Shown here: piece by piece, positions 54,701 through 63,788 of the stretch
Numbering within the stretch: the first letter of the stretch is position 1
Layout of the letters: every line of letters starts with the position of its first letter
Assembly (NCBI GenBank): GCA_000227505.4
Contig: AGIF02000001.1
Location: 2,562,035-2,626,034 of the forward strand
Origin: a gamma proteobacterium HIMB55
GTDB taxonomy: Bacteria > Pseudomonadota > Gammaproteobacteria > Pseudomonadales > Halieaceae
Direction: 5' to 3'
DNA: 64,000 nt
Program-made: the position numbers and the translations under genes
The notes under the pieces: model-generated
The model's input: only the letters and a program-made list of their open reading frames with translations
Databases searched by the model: none
Told to the model about the DNA's origin: nothing

Positions 54701-55701
54701 AATGATGAGGCAGATCCGCCCCACGAATTATTGATGACATCCGCGCCATCAGAAACCGCATCATTCAGTGCCTGAAGAAGCCCACTGGTGGAGCCACTTG
54801 CCGAGCCTGAACCGTCTGCCCACAGCGCTTTATAGGCCATCAAATAGGCGCCCGGCGCAACACCTGAGAGCTCGGTTCCCTGTGAGTCGGTTACGCGATT
54901 TCCAACGGCTGTACCAGCGACGTGCACGCCGTGTCCATCGACGTCATAGGGCGTATCCACCTCCGAAGCGTTTATGTCCGAGGGGGTATAGTGTCGAGCG
55001 ACGATTAATTTGCCGTTACAAAAACTCTCATCGACGGTCGCGCAGTAATCGTCGTCAGGTAGATCCGCGGGCGCTTCGAAGTTTGTGCCGTCGAACATCG
55101 GATGTTCTGGCACGATGCCTGAGTCAATGACGGCGACTCTGACGCCGGCACCTGCCGTATCTCTTCCGCCGACGAGTGCCCAGGCTTCAGGTGCTTTTAT
55201 GAGCGGGAGCGATGCGTCCATGTGCGCTCGAACGATCGAGTCTCTTACAACATAGTTTACCCCTGGCATGTTGCTCAAGATCTCGCGCGCATCGGGCGCG
55301 TTGCTTCGAACGACAAGACCGTTCAGTACAGTGTCGTAGCGTGCACCAACCTTTGCATCCGGTAAGTCTGTGTTGATGCTCGATGCGAAAGCGCTTTGCT
55401 GCTTTTCAATCAGTTGAGCTTGCGCTTGTCTTGCGGCCAATTTGGGCGACTGGCTCGTTAGAGGCGAACTGCGATCACGTGAAAAACGGTGGTCCTCGAA
55501 GCTAATCAGCGGCTCTTCGTCGAGCACCACGATGTAGCTACTGAGATTGAATGGACTGGCCGCTTTATGTGTCCCGTCCTTAACAATGACAATCCCTGGT
55601 GACACCGGGGGCGGGGAATTCTCTGCCAAAGATGCAAAAGATGTTCCAAGCCCGGCAGTGAGTAACGCGCCCGTTGCAAAACCGATTTTCAGCTGATTCA
55701 C
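51712..55701 (-). CDS. Large secreted S8 subtilase with PA, beta-rich and thrombospondin type 3-like repeats
   Basis: 1329 residues. Signal peptide (~1-27), I9 propeptide (about 55-160), S8 catalytic domain with Asp193 (VAVIDSGIVPEH), His257 (DGHGVHVAGT), oxyanion Asn (NNSWGG) and Ser581 (SGTSMSSPHVAG). A PA insert lies at about 385-520. The rest is beta-rich, with a nidogen-like section (VFWGFNVTGLNSQIGG). Three calcium-binding DSDGDGLSDEREAELGTDP-type repeats follow, then SGLPIWMLYVATSLN and a hydrophilic tail. The last hydrophobic motif may be a sorting or processing signal; this is inference. GTG start. Extracellular protein degradation is the likely role. Confidence 0.92.
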   Translation of the reverse strand: MNQLKIGFATGALLTAGLGTSFASLAENSPPPVSPGIVIVKDGTHKAASPFNLSSYIVVLDEEPLISFEDHRFSRDRSSPLTSQSPKLAARQAQAQLIEKQQSAFASSINTDLPDAKVGARYDTVLNGLVVRSNAPDAREILSNMPGVNYVVRDSIVRAHMDASLPLIKAPEAWALVGGRDTAGAGVRVAVIDSGIVPEHPMFDGTNFEAPADLPDDDYCATVDESFCNGKLIVARHYTPSDINASEVDTPYDVDGHGVHVAGTAVGNRVTDSQGTELSGVAPGAYLMAYKALWADGSGSASGSTSGLLQALNDAVSDGADVINNSWGGSASSFDYQLYTDVFGRIEAAGVVLVTSAGNAGPNASTVGCPACAEPGLAIASTNTQAFSINLSVVTLNDLEIPAVPGGDVVHDSDLTAKAILADSIDTNNDDACAPFEAGSFEGGIGIAMRGGLTPEGDPCYFYIKAANLKDAGAQGMIIMNNVPGDAISMGGLTDLTFPSVMVDLNQGLTLYTSVTEGDDITIGAFQRSVLPEGGISSFSSRGPNFESAILKPDVAAPGSPILSAAIGSTDSDYVALSGTSMSSPHVAGAAAVVLQNKPELSATEVKSALVNSANPEEAIGSSGTTASVFASGAGALDLESALGAELLFDAVSLSEGCFSACDYRLTGKYTGDDALTLSMSLSLNDKNAVATLAANLTVAPGEAFEIPLALDVSNASEGWLTGRLLIQDASETVSNASVPISILVGEKVDAQVLGISGAITPGAASNVAVNIAGAPDTSTDATYNVTVTSPESLPILEASVAESLNNATGSTLIGDTTTGTVRWSGTLGELSGVITSESFFATGLSLKNDFESAIGSELDCDNVVTNPDGCDDVFWGFNVTGLNSQIGGKPIETLAISTNGLVVFNYTDEDTSAYTFSPQKLPLRDRPNSIIAPFWTDLVFGSNALEGDVYFGIVADGEDDWAVVEWWNAYEWSESGSAEGDPSYTFSLWIKANSDEIYINYAALDALPTVLSVGLEDGSGASGISYYFSGTGEPPVANASHRLDVDAFKGSATVSFDVQSSPIAVVADGAMSMEIDTSKTIDLSVLTTENRVNETITALLDVSGQRYEGSLPVNMPAGQMTYGIVSQTEHGSLALASDQPSGGASVFEYTPGEGFVGTDSFTYEVYDSANLSHKSATATVSITVEDNREDSDGDGLSDEREAELGTDPQDADSDDDGINDGDEVALGTDPNNADSDGDGASDGAEVAAGSDPNDANSQPSGGASEEETSGLPIWMLYVATSLNDPAASKQAPLKEPELSDAKSSPELESTQRSQEDVVQKDRGGRPLM

Positions 55702-55864
55702 CGTCGCTCCGATCCTATGGTGTTAGTCGTATTTCCCTGAGTGTATCGCTTCTCTGGCCTGAGCGGCGATTCTGCCATCACATGAGTTGTTATTGTCTCA
55801 ATTTTTAGTTTTTAAAATTACGTTTATCTATGTCTTTGGCGCGAATGACATGCCTGGCATCCGG

Positions 55865-56212
55865 TTAGCAATGGCTCACCAAGTCAGTCGGTGATTTGTG
55901 GGGCGGTGAAATGTGCTCGTTTATCCAAGCTTCCGAGTCTGCTCGGGGGAGTTCGTGACTCGGAGATCCTTTGCAGCTGATTCGATATATCAATCGCGCA
56001 TCGTCTGGTGAATTAATAACGTTTTTTGCTGGAGGCGCATTATGAACGGTAGAGAAATTGCTCCAGATGGTTACGTCGCCGGGTTGATGCGCATGGTCAT
56101 AGCGGCACTTTGGATCGAGAATGTGCGTTTCAAGCGCACCTCTTGTTTTGCTGCCTATGAGCCCGGGGCTCAAACAGTCATAGATTGCCTCAGGGAGACC
56201 ACTCGCGCTCAA
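55865..56212 (-). pseudogene. Fragment of a TauD/TfdA-type dioxygenase
   Basis: The 115-residue frame matches only the C-terminal part of a TauD/TfdA Fe(II)/2-oxoglutarate dioxygenase: HQPGDVTIWSNFSTVHNAPP holds the distal His, and ARLIYRISCKG the 2-oxoglutarate Arg. The family's HxD N-terminal half is absent. The frame is blocked by an in-frame stop 21 bases upstream, and overlaps the next gene by 23 bp. Start is TTG-type. A remnant is more likely than a functional short enzyme. Confidence 0.7.
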
Positions 56213-56717
56213 ATGATCTTTCGTCTTCGAACGCTATAAGAACTGCGAGGACGATCAGAGCTAGGTGAATTCCGAAATAGATCAACAAAAACGGAAGGTC
56301 AGTGGTGGCTGCTCCGAACTCTATCAATCGGCTGGTGCCTGAGACTAAAAAGTACGTGATGAGGGCGGCGGCACTTAATCCTGCTGTGTAAAGGCGCTGG
56401 CGAAGCAGCAGCAGCACGTGAAGTACCGCGAGCATGACAAAGCCTAATAAAAATCTAAGTTTATGCAGCTGATGGTCTTCTGATACGGAGCTCCAGCCAA
56501 ATGCCAAGTGACTGTCTAAACCGCCCAGAAAATAGGTAGTTAAATGGGCGGCAGCGATCCCGGAGATCGCGAAAAAATATATCTTAAATTGTAGGGTCTT
56601 TGTAGACAGTGCTTCTTGATAAGTGCTCAGCGTCAATTCGGTGGGCGCTCGGAGAAGAGCCTCGTATTCTGCTTGTGTGATGACATGCTTAATCTCTTCA
56701 TCGTTGGAGTCTGTCAT
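56190..56717 (-). CDS. Hypothetical membrane protein A
   Basis: 175 residues with about four TM helices (KIYFFAISGIAAAHLTTYFL, FLLGFVMLAVLHVLLLL, AALITYFLVSG, LIYFGIHLALIVLAVLIAF) and a charged N-terminus. Not recognised. Its ATG overlaps the stop of membrane protein B by 1 bp (TGATG), so the two form a translationally coupled pair. Confidence 0.65.
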   Translation of the reverse strand: MTDSNDEEIKHVITQAEYEALLRAPTELTLSTYQEALSTKTLQFKIYFFAISGIAAAHLTTYFLGGLDSHLAFGWSSVSEDHQLHKLRFLLGFVMLAVLHVLLLLRQRLYTAGLSAAALITYFLVSGTSRLIEFGAATTDLPFLLIYFGIHLALIVLAVLIAFEDERSFEREWSP

Positions 56718-57103
56718 CAGGCTTTACTCCTCTGCGCGTCAACGGCCATGTACGTGAGGGCCAGAATGAAAAGTGGTCTCGTGAACTGAATGATTTTTGC
56801 GAGTGTTAACTCCGGGACAAAAAATGCGTTGTCCAAAGCGAGGATGTCCTCCAGAAACATTACCCAAGCCAGCAGAGCGGAAATAGTCACCATTGTATGC
56901 ACTTGTCTTTTGGTCACCCTCAAAAAGACGTATAGGCTAGCCAGGCAAACAATAAAGCCTGCACGGTAGTCGACTAGGGAACGCGCAAGGTAGACAGCAT
57001 CCTGGCTGTCAGAGGGAAGGACGCCAATGGCATTCATTTGCAAGGCAAAAGCTGCGTAATACCCCAAAAAAGTGAAGACGATCGCTTCGCACAGTTTGTA
57101 CAT
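56717..57103 (-). CDS. Hypothetical membrane protein B
   Basis: 128 residues, with three to four TM segments (AIVFTFLGYYAAFALQM, GFIVCLASLYVFLRV, MVTISALLAWVMFLEDILA, PLFILALTYMAV). No family recognised. It is upstream of protein A in the same transcript and 139 bp from the 3' end of tRNA-Phe. Confidence 0.62.
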   Translation of the reverse strand: MYKLCEAIVFTFLGYYAAFALQMNAIGVLPSDSQDAVYLARSLVDYRAGFIVCLASLYVFLRVTKRQVHTMVTISALLAWVMFLEDILALDNAFFVPELTLAKIIQFTRPLFILALTYMAVDAQRSKA

Positions 57104-57241
57104 ATTTTTATCGCTATCAGCTTATACCCCTAACTTGCCACAAGCCGGATCAACGGAGAAGTATCCCAGCAGAGGGATTGGCTTTTTGATGCTTAGAGCG
57201 GCTATATCTGATTCAGGAGCTTAATGCGAGGCTCTTGATGA

Positions 57242-57317
57242 TGGTGCCCAGGGACGGAATCGAACCGCCGACACGGGGATTTTCAATCCCCTGCTCTACC
57301 AACTGAGCTACCTGGGC
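57242..57317 (-). tRNA. tRNA-Phe (GAA)
   Basis: The minus-strand sequence folds as a complete tRNA with an encoded CCA: acceptor GCCCAGG/CCTGGGC, D-arm TAGCTCAGTTGGTAGAGCA, anticodon stem GGGGA-TTGAAAA-TCCCC with anticodon GAA, and T-arm GGCGGTTCGATTCCGTC. 76 nt. It is close to E. coli tRNA-Phe. Confidence 0.97.
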
Positions 57318-57384
57318 AAATCTGAAGAAAGTACTTCGGAAAGGCCGCGTATTAAACCGTCGAGATCTTAAGCCGTCAAGTAAA

Positions 57385-60300
57385 CTAAGCCATTACTGGC
57401 TGATTATCCGAGTCGGTCGCAGCCTCACCATCCTTGGCGTCCTTGGTCATGTCCCGATTGGAAGCAAGAACCGCGTAAACCGCAGGTAATATCACCAAGG
57501 TAAACAGCGTTCCTATCAGCATGCCAAACACCAAGACAGCGCCAATGCTGTTTCGTGCCTCCGCGCCTGCACCCGTTACCAGCACCAAGGGGAAGTGGCC
57601 GAGCACTGTTGCACCTGTTGTCATAAGAACGGGCCGAAGTCTCGCTATGGCACCGTTTTTAATCGCCGCCAACTTTTCAACGCCGGCAATGCGCTCTTGA
57701 TTAGCAAAGTCGACAATCAAAATTGCGTTCTTGGTCACCAGCCCCACGAGTGTGACAAGGCCTACCTGCGAGAAAATATTGATGGTGCTGAAGTTAAGGA
57801 AGGTAATCGTCAACGCCGCAAACAACGCAAGTGGAATTGACCCAAGAAGGATAATCAGCGGGTCTCTAAAGCTATTGAATTGCACGGCGAGTACTAGGAA
57901 GACAAGCACTGTAGCAATCAAGAGGACGCCAGCCATCGTGTTGCCCTCGCTACGAAGCTCGCGCGACTCGCCGAGATAGTCGAGAACATAGCCATCTGGC
58001 AGCGTGCGTTCCGCAATATCCTCGATAAGGCTCAAGCCCTGGTCCTTGGTGGTTCCCGGGAGAATGGCACCGTAGATTTTGAAGCCATCCTTTTGCTGGA
58101 AGCGGGTCAGGGCACGCGGTTGGGTCGACCGTGTAAGTGTCACCAGAGACCCAAAGGGGACCAGCTCTCCATTCGGAATTCGAACCGGAATATCGAGTAG
58201 CGCCGAAGGAGAGCTGCGCTGTTCATCCTCCAGCATGGGGATGACGCGATAGGCTCTGCCACGCTCATCAAAGCGTGTTACATAGGCAGGCGACACCATG
58301 AGACTCATTTGCGCCGAGAGGTCGCCAAGGCTCATCCCAAGGTCTGCCAAGCGCTCTTTGTCGATTTCGAACTCCGCTTCGACGCGATCGATTTTGATGT
58401 CTGTTTCGACGAATAAAAAACTGCCCGATGACTGTGCTTCGTCGACCATAGCGCGCGCCACTTTGAGCATATTCTCGTTGGTGTCTGATGAGGTGATTAC
58501 GACTTCTACGTCAAACCTTCCAGCTGACGGCAACGAGGCTTCCTCGAACGGAATTGCGGAGACAATGGGAGAGTTTTTGATGCTCTGATAGATCTCAAAA
58601 ACCATGTCGGTAACTCTGCGGTCACGCTCTTCAGGTGGCACAAACTCCTGTCCGCCAAAGCCACCATTGGGCTGCACGATTTGCCACATATAGGAGGGCT
58701 CGGGTTTATCTTCCAATGTGGAAACAACTTGATAAAAGCCTTCGTAAGTTTCTTGCAGCGACGATTCAGGCGCGGATTCAAACACGAGCCCCAGGCTGCT
58801 TTGGTCCTCGACGGGAGAGAGTTCTTTCAGCGAAAAGAGATAGAGTGGTGCCGACAGCAGGGAGAAGAAAATACCCGCAGCAATCAACTGATACCGCCAC
58901 TTGAGAGAGAAATCGACGACATGCGAATAGGCGTCAGCCGTGGCGTCAAAACGCTGGTTAACCCAGCGCGTAGTCCGTGATTCATGACCCTTATCGGGAC
59001 AGACCCATGCGCTCAGAACAGGAGAGAGCGTCATTGCCACGAAACCCGAAATCAAGACTGCTACTGCGAGAGCGAAGGCAAATTCTCGAAAGAGAACACC
59101 AGAGAGACCGGATAGAAATCCGATCGGTGCATAGACCACAGCAAGAGTTGCAGTCATGGCGACGATGGGGCCAAGTAATCGACGCGAACTGGTCAATGCT
59201 GCTTGGTAGCGACTCATACCCGCCCGTAAATTCCTGGAGACGTTCTCCACTACCACAATGGCATCATCGACAACCAAACCCACGGATAACACGATAGCGA
59301 GTACAGTCAAAAGGTTGAATGAAAAGCCAATGACAGACATTGCGGCAACGGCGCCGAGCAGCGAGATAGGGATTGTCATCAGCGGCACCAAGGCAGTCCT
59401 AAACGAGCCCATCAGTGCCACGACAACGAAACCCACAAGGAGAATGGTTTCACCGAGAGTCGTCACAATCTCACGTAACGAGTCGCGCATGTAATTCGAG
59501 ATATCGAAGGCCATAATAAGTTCAAGATCGTCAGGCAATACCTTGTTGATATCGTCGATACGGTCGTAGAGCGCGTCGGCAACGGCGATCTCGCTTGCCC
59601 CGGGGGCCGCGTAAATCGGTAAGAAGACAACAAGATCTTGCGCATAGCGACTACGCATCTGCTTTTCTTCAATACCAAGTTCGATTCGAGCAACGTCACC
59701 GAGACGAATTTCCGCACCATCTTCAGCACGTATGATCATGGATCGGAAGTCGTCCGCTGTTCGCGCGGTGGCATCGGTCTTCAACGTGATCCGTTGGGTG
59801 GCGCTCTCGCTTGCGCCCAATGCACCAATGACGTTATTCCCTTGTAAGGTGTTGCGCACGTCGTGAGCCGTTACACCCAAAGCGGCCATTTTCCAGGCGT
59901 TGAGCCAGATGCGCATTGCGGGTTTTACGCCGCTGTTGTCAACGCGCTGAACGTTCGGCACTGAGGTGAGCTGCGGCACAATATCGCGCTGGACAATGTC
60001 AGTCACCTCACCGATGGAACGCGTTTCGGGAACACTGACCGCGAGATAAAAACTAGCGTAAGGACTGTCAGCACGACTGACCTCAATAAACGGATCTTCA
60101 GCTCCGTCGGGGAGCTCTAGACGAATCTGACTGAGGCCTGATGACAACTCGGCGAGTGCATCCGTGCTGTCTTCGTTGAGCTGCATCCAGGCGGTAACAA
60201 TACTTTCGCCCGAAGTGGTAACCGACTCGACGTAGTCAACACCGGGAATGGCATTGGCTACTCGCTCGATCGGTTCAGTAACAAAGCCCTGAACCGACTC

Positions 60301-60489
60301 GGCGGTCGCCCCCGGGTAGGGTGTAATAATTTGGATCGATGAGCTTTGAATTACCGGAAACTGCAAAACGGGGATATCGACGGCAGATCTGATGCCCGCG
60401 AGTAAGAGAAGCAACGACACCACAATCGCAATGACGGGGCGTTTTACAAAAATATCATTCCAGCGGGGCTTGTCTTGGAGCTCGGCCAT
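57385..60489 (-). CDS. RND efflux transporter, inner-membrane permease
   Basis: 1034 residues, the usual AcrB-class length. Signature regions: PRWNDIFVKRPVIAIVVSLL at the N-terminus, the TM4 charged residues in LSVGLVVDDAIVVVENVSR, the TM10-like LVGLVTKNAILIVDFANQ, and GVLLIATVLVFLVLAVQF. Proton-driven export of hydrophobic compounds is expected; substrates cannot be read. No outer-membrane TolC gene is adjacent. It follows the adaptor gene by 1 bp. Confidence 0.93.
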   Translation of the reverse strand: MAELQDKPRWNDIFVKRPVIAIVVSLLLLLAGIRSAVDIPVLQFPVIQSSSIQIITPYPGATAESVQGFVTEPIERVANAIPGVDYVESVTTSGESIVTAWMQLNEDSTDALAELSSGLSQIRLELPDGAEDPFIEVSRADSPYASFYLAVSVPETRSIGEVTDIVQRDIVPQLTSVPNVQRVDNSGVKPAMRIWLNAWKMAALGVTAHDVRNTLQGNNVIGALGASESATQRITLKTDATARTADDFRSMIIRAEDGAEIRLGDVARIELGIEEKQMRSRYAQDLVVFLPIYAAPGASEIAVADALYDRIDDINKVLPDDLELIMAFDISNYMRDSLREIVTTLGETILLVGFVVVALMGSFRTALVPLMTIPISLLGAVAAMSVIGFSFNLLTVLAIVLSVGLVVDDAIVVVENVSRNLRAGMSRYQAALTSSRRLLGPIVAMTATLAVVYAPIGFLSGLSGVLFREFAFALAVAVLISGFVAMTLSPVLSAWVCPDKGHESRTTRWVNQRFDATADAYSHVVDFSLKWRYQLIAAGIFFSLLSAPLYLFSLKELSPVEDQSSLGLVFESAPESSLQETYEGFYQVVSTLEDKPEPSYMWQIVQPNGGFGGQEFVPPEERDRRVTDMVFEIYQSIKNSPIVSAIPFEEASLPSAGRFDVEVVITSSDTNENMLKVARAMVDEAQSSGSFLFVETDIKIDRVEAEFEIDKERLADLGMSLGDLSAQMSLMVSPAYVTRFDERGRAYRVIPMLEDEQRSSPSALLDIPVRIPNGELVPFGSLVTLTRSTQPRALTRFQQKDGFKIYGAILPGTTKDQGLSLIEDIAERTLPDGYVLDYLGESRELRSEGNTMAGVLLIATVLVFLVLAVQFNSFRDPLIILLGSIPLALFAALTITFLNFSTINIFSQVGLVTLVGLVTKNAILIVDFANQERIAGVEKLAAIKNGAIARLRPVLMTTGATVLGHFPLVLVTGAGAEARNSIGAVLVFGMLIGTLFTLVILPAVYAVLASNRDMTKDAKDGEAATDSDNQPVMA

Positions 60490-60490
60490 A

Positions 60491-61576
60491 TTACTTCGCC
60501 CCAGTGTAAAGACGCGCTAGGACGCCATCGGAGAGCTTGAACGCACCCGTCGTGGCAAACATGGCTGTTTCATCTAAATCCGCGGTGAAAAGAGCAAAGT
60601 CTGCACTCTCGTCCACCAAAGTGACGCGCGTTGGAACCGCTCGGAAAGGTTGCTGCGCACCCGCTTCAGCGTCGGCCAGTTCGAAAATATAAGTGCCTTC
60701 CGTATCCCAGCGGATGCTGGCCGGCGGTAATTCATAAACAACGGATGAGGCGCCACTCGCAACTTCAATCTGCAGCAGTTCTCCGTGCTTCAAACGATCG
60801 CTTCGTGTCATCGCGCGGACATCAAAAGTGCGTGTATTGGCGTCGATAGTGTCTGAGATAACAATGATCGTCGCAGTACCGAGCAGGGTATTGTCTAGGT
60901 CAAAAATACTAACCGTATCGCCGATACTTAAGCGCGCTAAGCCTTGAGGCACTTTGAAGTCAATCCAACGCTCGGCGCCAAGGCCGGTGAAATCTGCAAT
61001 GATTTCGCCGCTATTAATCATGTCGCCGACAACATGGGTGTAGATGCCCATACGGCCATCAAAGGGCGCTCTCAGTGTTAATCGCGTCAGCTGGGCATCG
61101 ATAGCTCGGATTTGCGCATTCAATGCATTTAATCGCGCCTGCTGCACATCGATATCGTCTTGAGCAATCAGAGACTGAGCTTTAAGCTTTCGGCTCCTTC
61201 CGAGCTGTGTGATGGTAAGGTCACGCTCTGCTTTAAGTGCTTCTTGCTGCGCAATCAGGTCCGCCGAAAACAGTTCAAGCAGCGGTTGACCTTTTTTAAC
61301 AACGGCACCCGATCGATGAGGGAGCGCAACGATACGACCACCCACCTCGGGGCTAACTTCAACAAATTCAGGTCTGCGGACTGTGCCGCCCAAACGGCGG
61401 ACCGGTGTATGCGACGCTGTACCGACCTGCTGCGCATTGACGACTTCATAAGGCTCGGGGAACGAAGCACCAAAGGCGATTGCAGCCGTAATTTGCTGGT
61501 ATTTCACTGCGGCCAGTGCGCCAGTTACCAAAAAGCAGCTGACAATAGTGATGAGCCAGGGCAAAACTTTGCGCAT
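60491..61576 (-). CDS. RND efflux periplasmic adaptor (MFP/HlyD-type)
   Basis: 361 residues: one N-terminal TM/signal anchor (LPWLITIVSCFLVTGALAAV), lipoyl-type half (VEVSPEVGGRIVALPHRSG), a coiled-coil hairpin with LKAERDLTITQLGRSRKLK, and the second barrel half (LTLRAPFDGRMGIYTHVVG). It joins the permease and an outer membrane channel. First gene of the adaptor-permease operon. Confidence 0.92.
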   Translation of the reverse strand: MRKVLPWLITIVSCFLVTGALAAVKYQQITAAIAFGASFPEPYEVVNAQQVGTASHTPVRRLGGTVRRPEFVEVSPEVGGRIVALPHRSGAVVKKGQPLLELFSADLIAQQEALKAERDLTITQLGRSRKLKAQSLIAQDDIDVQQARLNALNAQIRAIDAQLTRLTLRAPFDGRMGIYTHVVGDMINSGEIIADFTGLGAERWIDFKVPQGLARLSIGDTVSIFDLDNTLLGTATIIVISDTIDANTRTFDVRAMTRSDRLKHGELLQIEVASGASSVVYELPPASIRWDTEGTYIFELADAEAGAQQPFRAVPTRVTLVDESADFALFTADLDETAMFATTGAFKLSDGVLARLYTGAK

Positions 61577-61602
61577 TTAAATGTCTCTCGTTGAGTGGTC
61601 GT

Positions 61603-61878
61603 TTAATTGGACTGTGAAGGAGGTACGTAGCCTTCCGCGTGATCGTGCTCGCCGCCGCTTAAAAAAAGCTCCATCTGCTCGGACAAATATTTGCGCGCCT
61701 CAGGGTCCATCATGTTTAGGTGCTTCTCGTTGATGAGCATTGTTTGCAGCGCCTGCCAATCACCCCACGCTTTTTTTGATACCGAGTCGAAAATGGCCTG
61801 ACCTTTTGGGCCGGGGAGTGGTGGCCTATCGAGACCCTCGAGTTCTTCGTTGTAGCGGCGACATTGCACGGTTCGCAT
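61603..61878 (-). CDS. yggX: Fe(2+)-trafficking protein YggX
   Basis: 91 residues, matching Ygg[20 protein letters not shown] (conserved Cys), [38 protein letters not shown]. It protects iron-sulphur proteins from oxidation. Order mutY-yggX is conserved in many gammaproteobacteria; here mutY lies 64 bp upstream in the same direction. Confidence 0.96.
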   Translation of the reverse strand: MRTVQCRRYNEELEGLDRPPLPGPKGQAIFDSVSKKAWGDWQALQTMLINEKHLNMMDPEARKYLSEQMELFLSGGEHDHAEGYVPPSQSN

Positions 61879-61941
61879 GACAGCATTCCTTAGCCAGATT
61901 TCTCTTTGTAGAAGCCACTCATCGAAGTCAGAGGACGGAAG

Positions 61942-63087
61942 TCATACTTCAAGTGACTGCAATATTTTGACCACTGGTGCCGGTAGGCCCAGCGTCAGAG
62001 CGCGCGCTATTGTAAACCAGCCGTGACCTTCGCTGTCAGCTATTCTTGACACATTGTTCTGGACAACACACATCACCGGTGTGATTTCGAGGCGAAAATG
62101 GCTAAACGTATGACTGACAGCGGGCAGGATTGTCAGCGGTTTGATGGCGGCCAAGCCCTGCTTATCGAGCCATGATGTGACCGTGACATCTTCAGTATTA
62201 TCCGACCCTTCTCTAGCGCCTTTGTCAGTGCTTTCGGGAATATTAGTCGGGTTATCTGCGTGATTTTTTGGAAAGGTATCGGCATGACTTGCCTCGGGAA
62301 ATGACCAGAGACCGCCCCAGATTCCGCTCGGCGGTCGCCTTTCGAGTAATACCCGCCCTTGAGAAGCAACGCAGATAATGAAATGGGTGTCCCTGGTGGG
62401 GATCTTTTTCTTAGGTTTCTTTCCAGGGTACGTAGCCTGGGTGCCAGAAATTCTCGCTTGGCAGTCTTCCGTCATTGGGCAGAACAAGCACTCAGGTTTA
62501 GATTTGGTACAGAGCGTCGCACCTAAATCCATGATGCCTTGCGTGTAGTCAGCAGTTCGCTGCCGCGGCGTCACCGCCTCGGAGGCCCTCCAAAGCGCTG
62601 CGAGCACATCGCTGCGCCCGGGCCATCCTTCAATGGCGTGGTAACGCGCCAGCACGCGTTTCACGTTGCCGTCCAAGATTGGCGCCCAGCCGCCATGTCC
62701 CAGGGTAAGGATAGCGCCCGCGGTTGATCGACCAATGCCGGGCAGTGACTCCAAACCCTCGACCGAGTCTGGAAACTCTCCACCGTACTCTTCAGCTACG
62801 ATGCAGGCGGTTTTATGCAAGTTCCGCGCGCGAGCGTAATAGCCGAGCCCAGTCCAGAGGCTCAGGACATCATCAATCGGTGCCTGCGCGAGGTCCGCTA
62901 CTTTGGGGAACCTCGCCATGAAGCGCTCGTAGTAAGGAATCACTGTTGCCACTTGCGTCTGCTGCAACATGATCTCTGAAACCCATACGCGATAGGGCGT
63001 GCGATCTTGCTGCCAGGGCAAGGTCTTGCGTCCATGCTCGTCAAACCATGCGAGGAGCCGCTCGGAAAAGGGAGGAAGATCGGTCAT
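61942..63087 (-). CDS. mutY: A/G-specific adenine glycosylase MutY
   Basis: MutY removes adenine opposite 8-oxoguanine. 381 residues. HhH-GPD with [10 protein letters not shown] (catalytic Glu), [12 protein letters not shown] (HhH), [10 protein letters not shown] (catalytic Asp) and the [4Fe-4S] Cys set [17 protein letters not shown]. The C-terminal NUDIX-like domain follows ([19 protein letters not shown]). It is divergent from hisB. Confidence 0.95.
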   Translation of the reverse strand: MTDLPPFSERLLAWFDEHGRKTLPWQQDRTPYRVWVSEIMLQQTQVATVIPYYERFMARFPKVADLAQAPIDDVLSLWTGLGYYARARNLHKTACIVAEEYGGEFPDSVEGLESLPGIGRSTAGAILTLGHGGWAPILDGNVKRVLARYHAIEGWPGRSDVLAALWRASEAVTPRQRTADYTQGIMDLGATLCTKSKPECLFCPMTEDCQARISGTQATYPGKKPKKKIPTRDTHFIICVASQGRVLLERRPPSGIWGGLWSFPEASHADTFPKNHADNPTNIPESTDKGAREGSDNTEDVTVTSWLDKQGLAAIKPLTILPAVSHTFSHFRLEITPVMCVVQNNVSRIADSEGHGWFTIARALTLGLPAPVVKILQSLEV

Positions 63088-63175
63088 AAGATGAGCTGGC
63101 CGGCGCTTTGCTATACAATTCGCGGCCTAGTGTAGCGCCTCTCAGGTGCAGTCGACTTAAGTTTAGGAAATACAG

Positions 63176-63784
63176 ATGGACAACGCGCAAACGACAGCTC
63201 GTTCAGCAACGGTATCTCGTGACACCTTGGAGACCCAGATTACTGTCTCGGTCTGCCTCGATGGAACCGGTAAAGCAGAGTTTGATACCGGCTTACCCTT
63301 CCTTGAGCATATGCTGGACCAGATCGCGCGACACGGCATGGTCGACCTGAACATAAAAGCAAACGGTGACTTGCATATCGATGCACACCACACCGTCGAG
63401 GATATTGGCATCACCTTAGGACAAGCTCTCGCACAGGCCGTTGGTGACCGCCGTGGCATTTTGCGATACGGACATGCGTATGTGCCGCTCGACGAGGCTT
63501 TGTCACGTGTTGTCATCGACTTCTCTGGCCGTCCAAGCTTGCACTACAACGTGCCGTTTACTCGCGCTTCGGTGGGTGACTTTGATGTAGACCTGTTCTC
63601 GGAGTTCTTCCACGGATTGGTCAATCACGCTCAGCTCACTTTGCACATCGATAATCTCAAAGGCGAGAACAGCCATCATCAGGCCGAGACGGTGTTCAAA
63701 GCATTTGGCCGGGCATTAAGAATGGCTGTATCTGCGGACGAGCGCGCGCCCTCTGCAATGCCATCGACCAAAGGCGTTTTGTAA
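63176..63784 (+). CDS. hisB: Imidazoleglycerol-phosphate dehydratase
   Basis: HisB catalyses the sixth step of histidine synthesis. The 202-residue protein is the single-domain dehydratase (no HisB-N phosphatase). Family motifs: [36 protein letters not shown] and [19 protein letters not shown] at 63176 follows GGAAATACAG. The 88-bp gap from mutY contains TACAAT (63114-63119), a possible -10 element without a clear -35. hisH follows. Confidence 0.96.
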   Translation: MDNAQTTARSATVSRDTLETQITVSVCLDGTGKAEFDTGLPFLEHMLDQIARHGMVDLNIKANGDLHIDAHHTVEDIGITLGQALAQAVGDRRGILRYGHAYVPLDEALSRVVIDFSGRPSLHYNVPFTRASVGDFDVDLFSEFFHGLVNHAQLTLHIDNLKGENSHHQAETVFKAFGRALRMAVSADERAPSAMPSTKGVL

Positions 63785-63788
63785 GTCG

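Noticed and set aside
57242..57317. Integration site at tRNA-Phe
   Set aside because: I looked for a second copy of the tRNA 3' end in the flanking region and saw none; no integrase is present.
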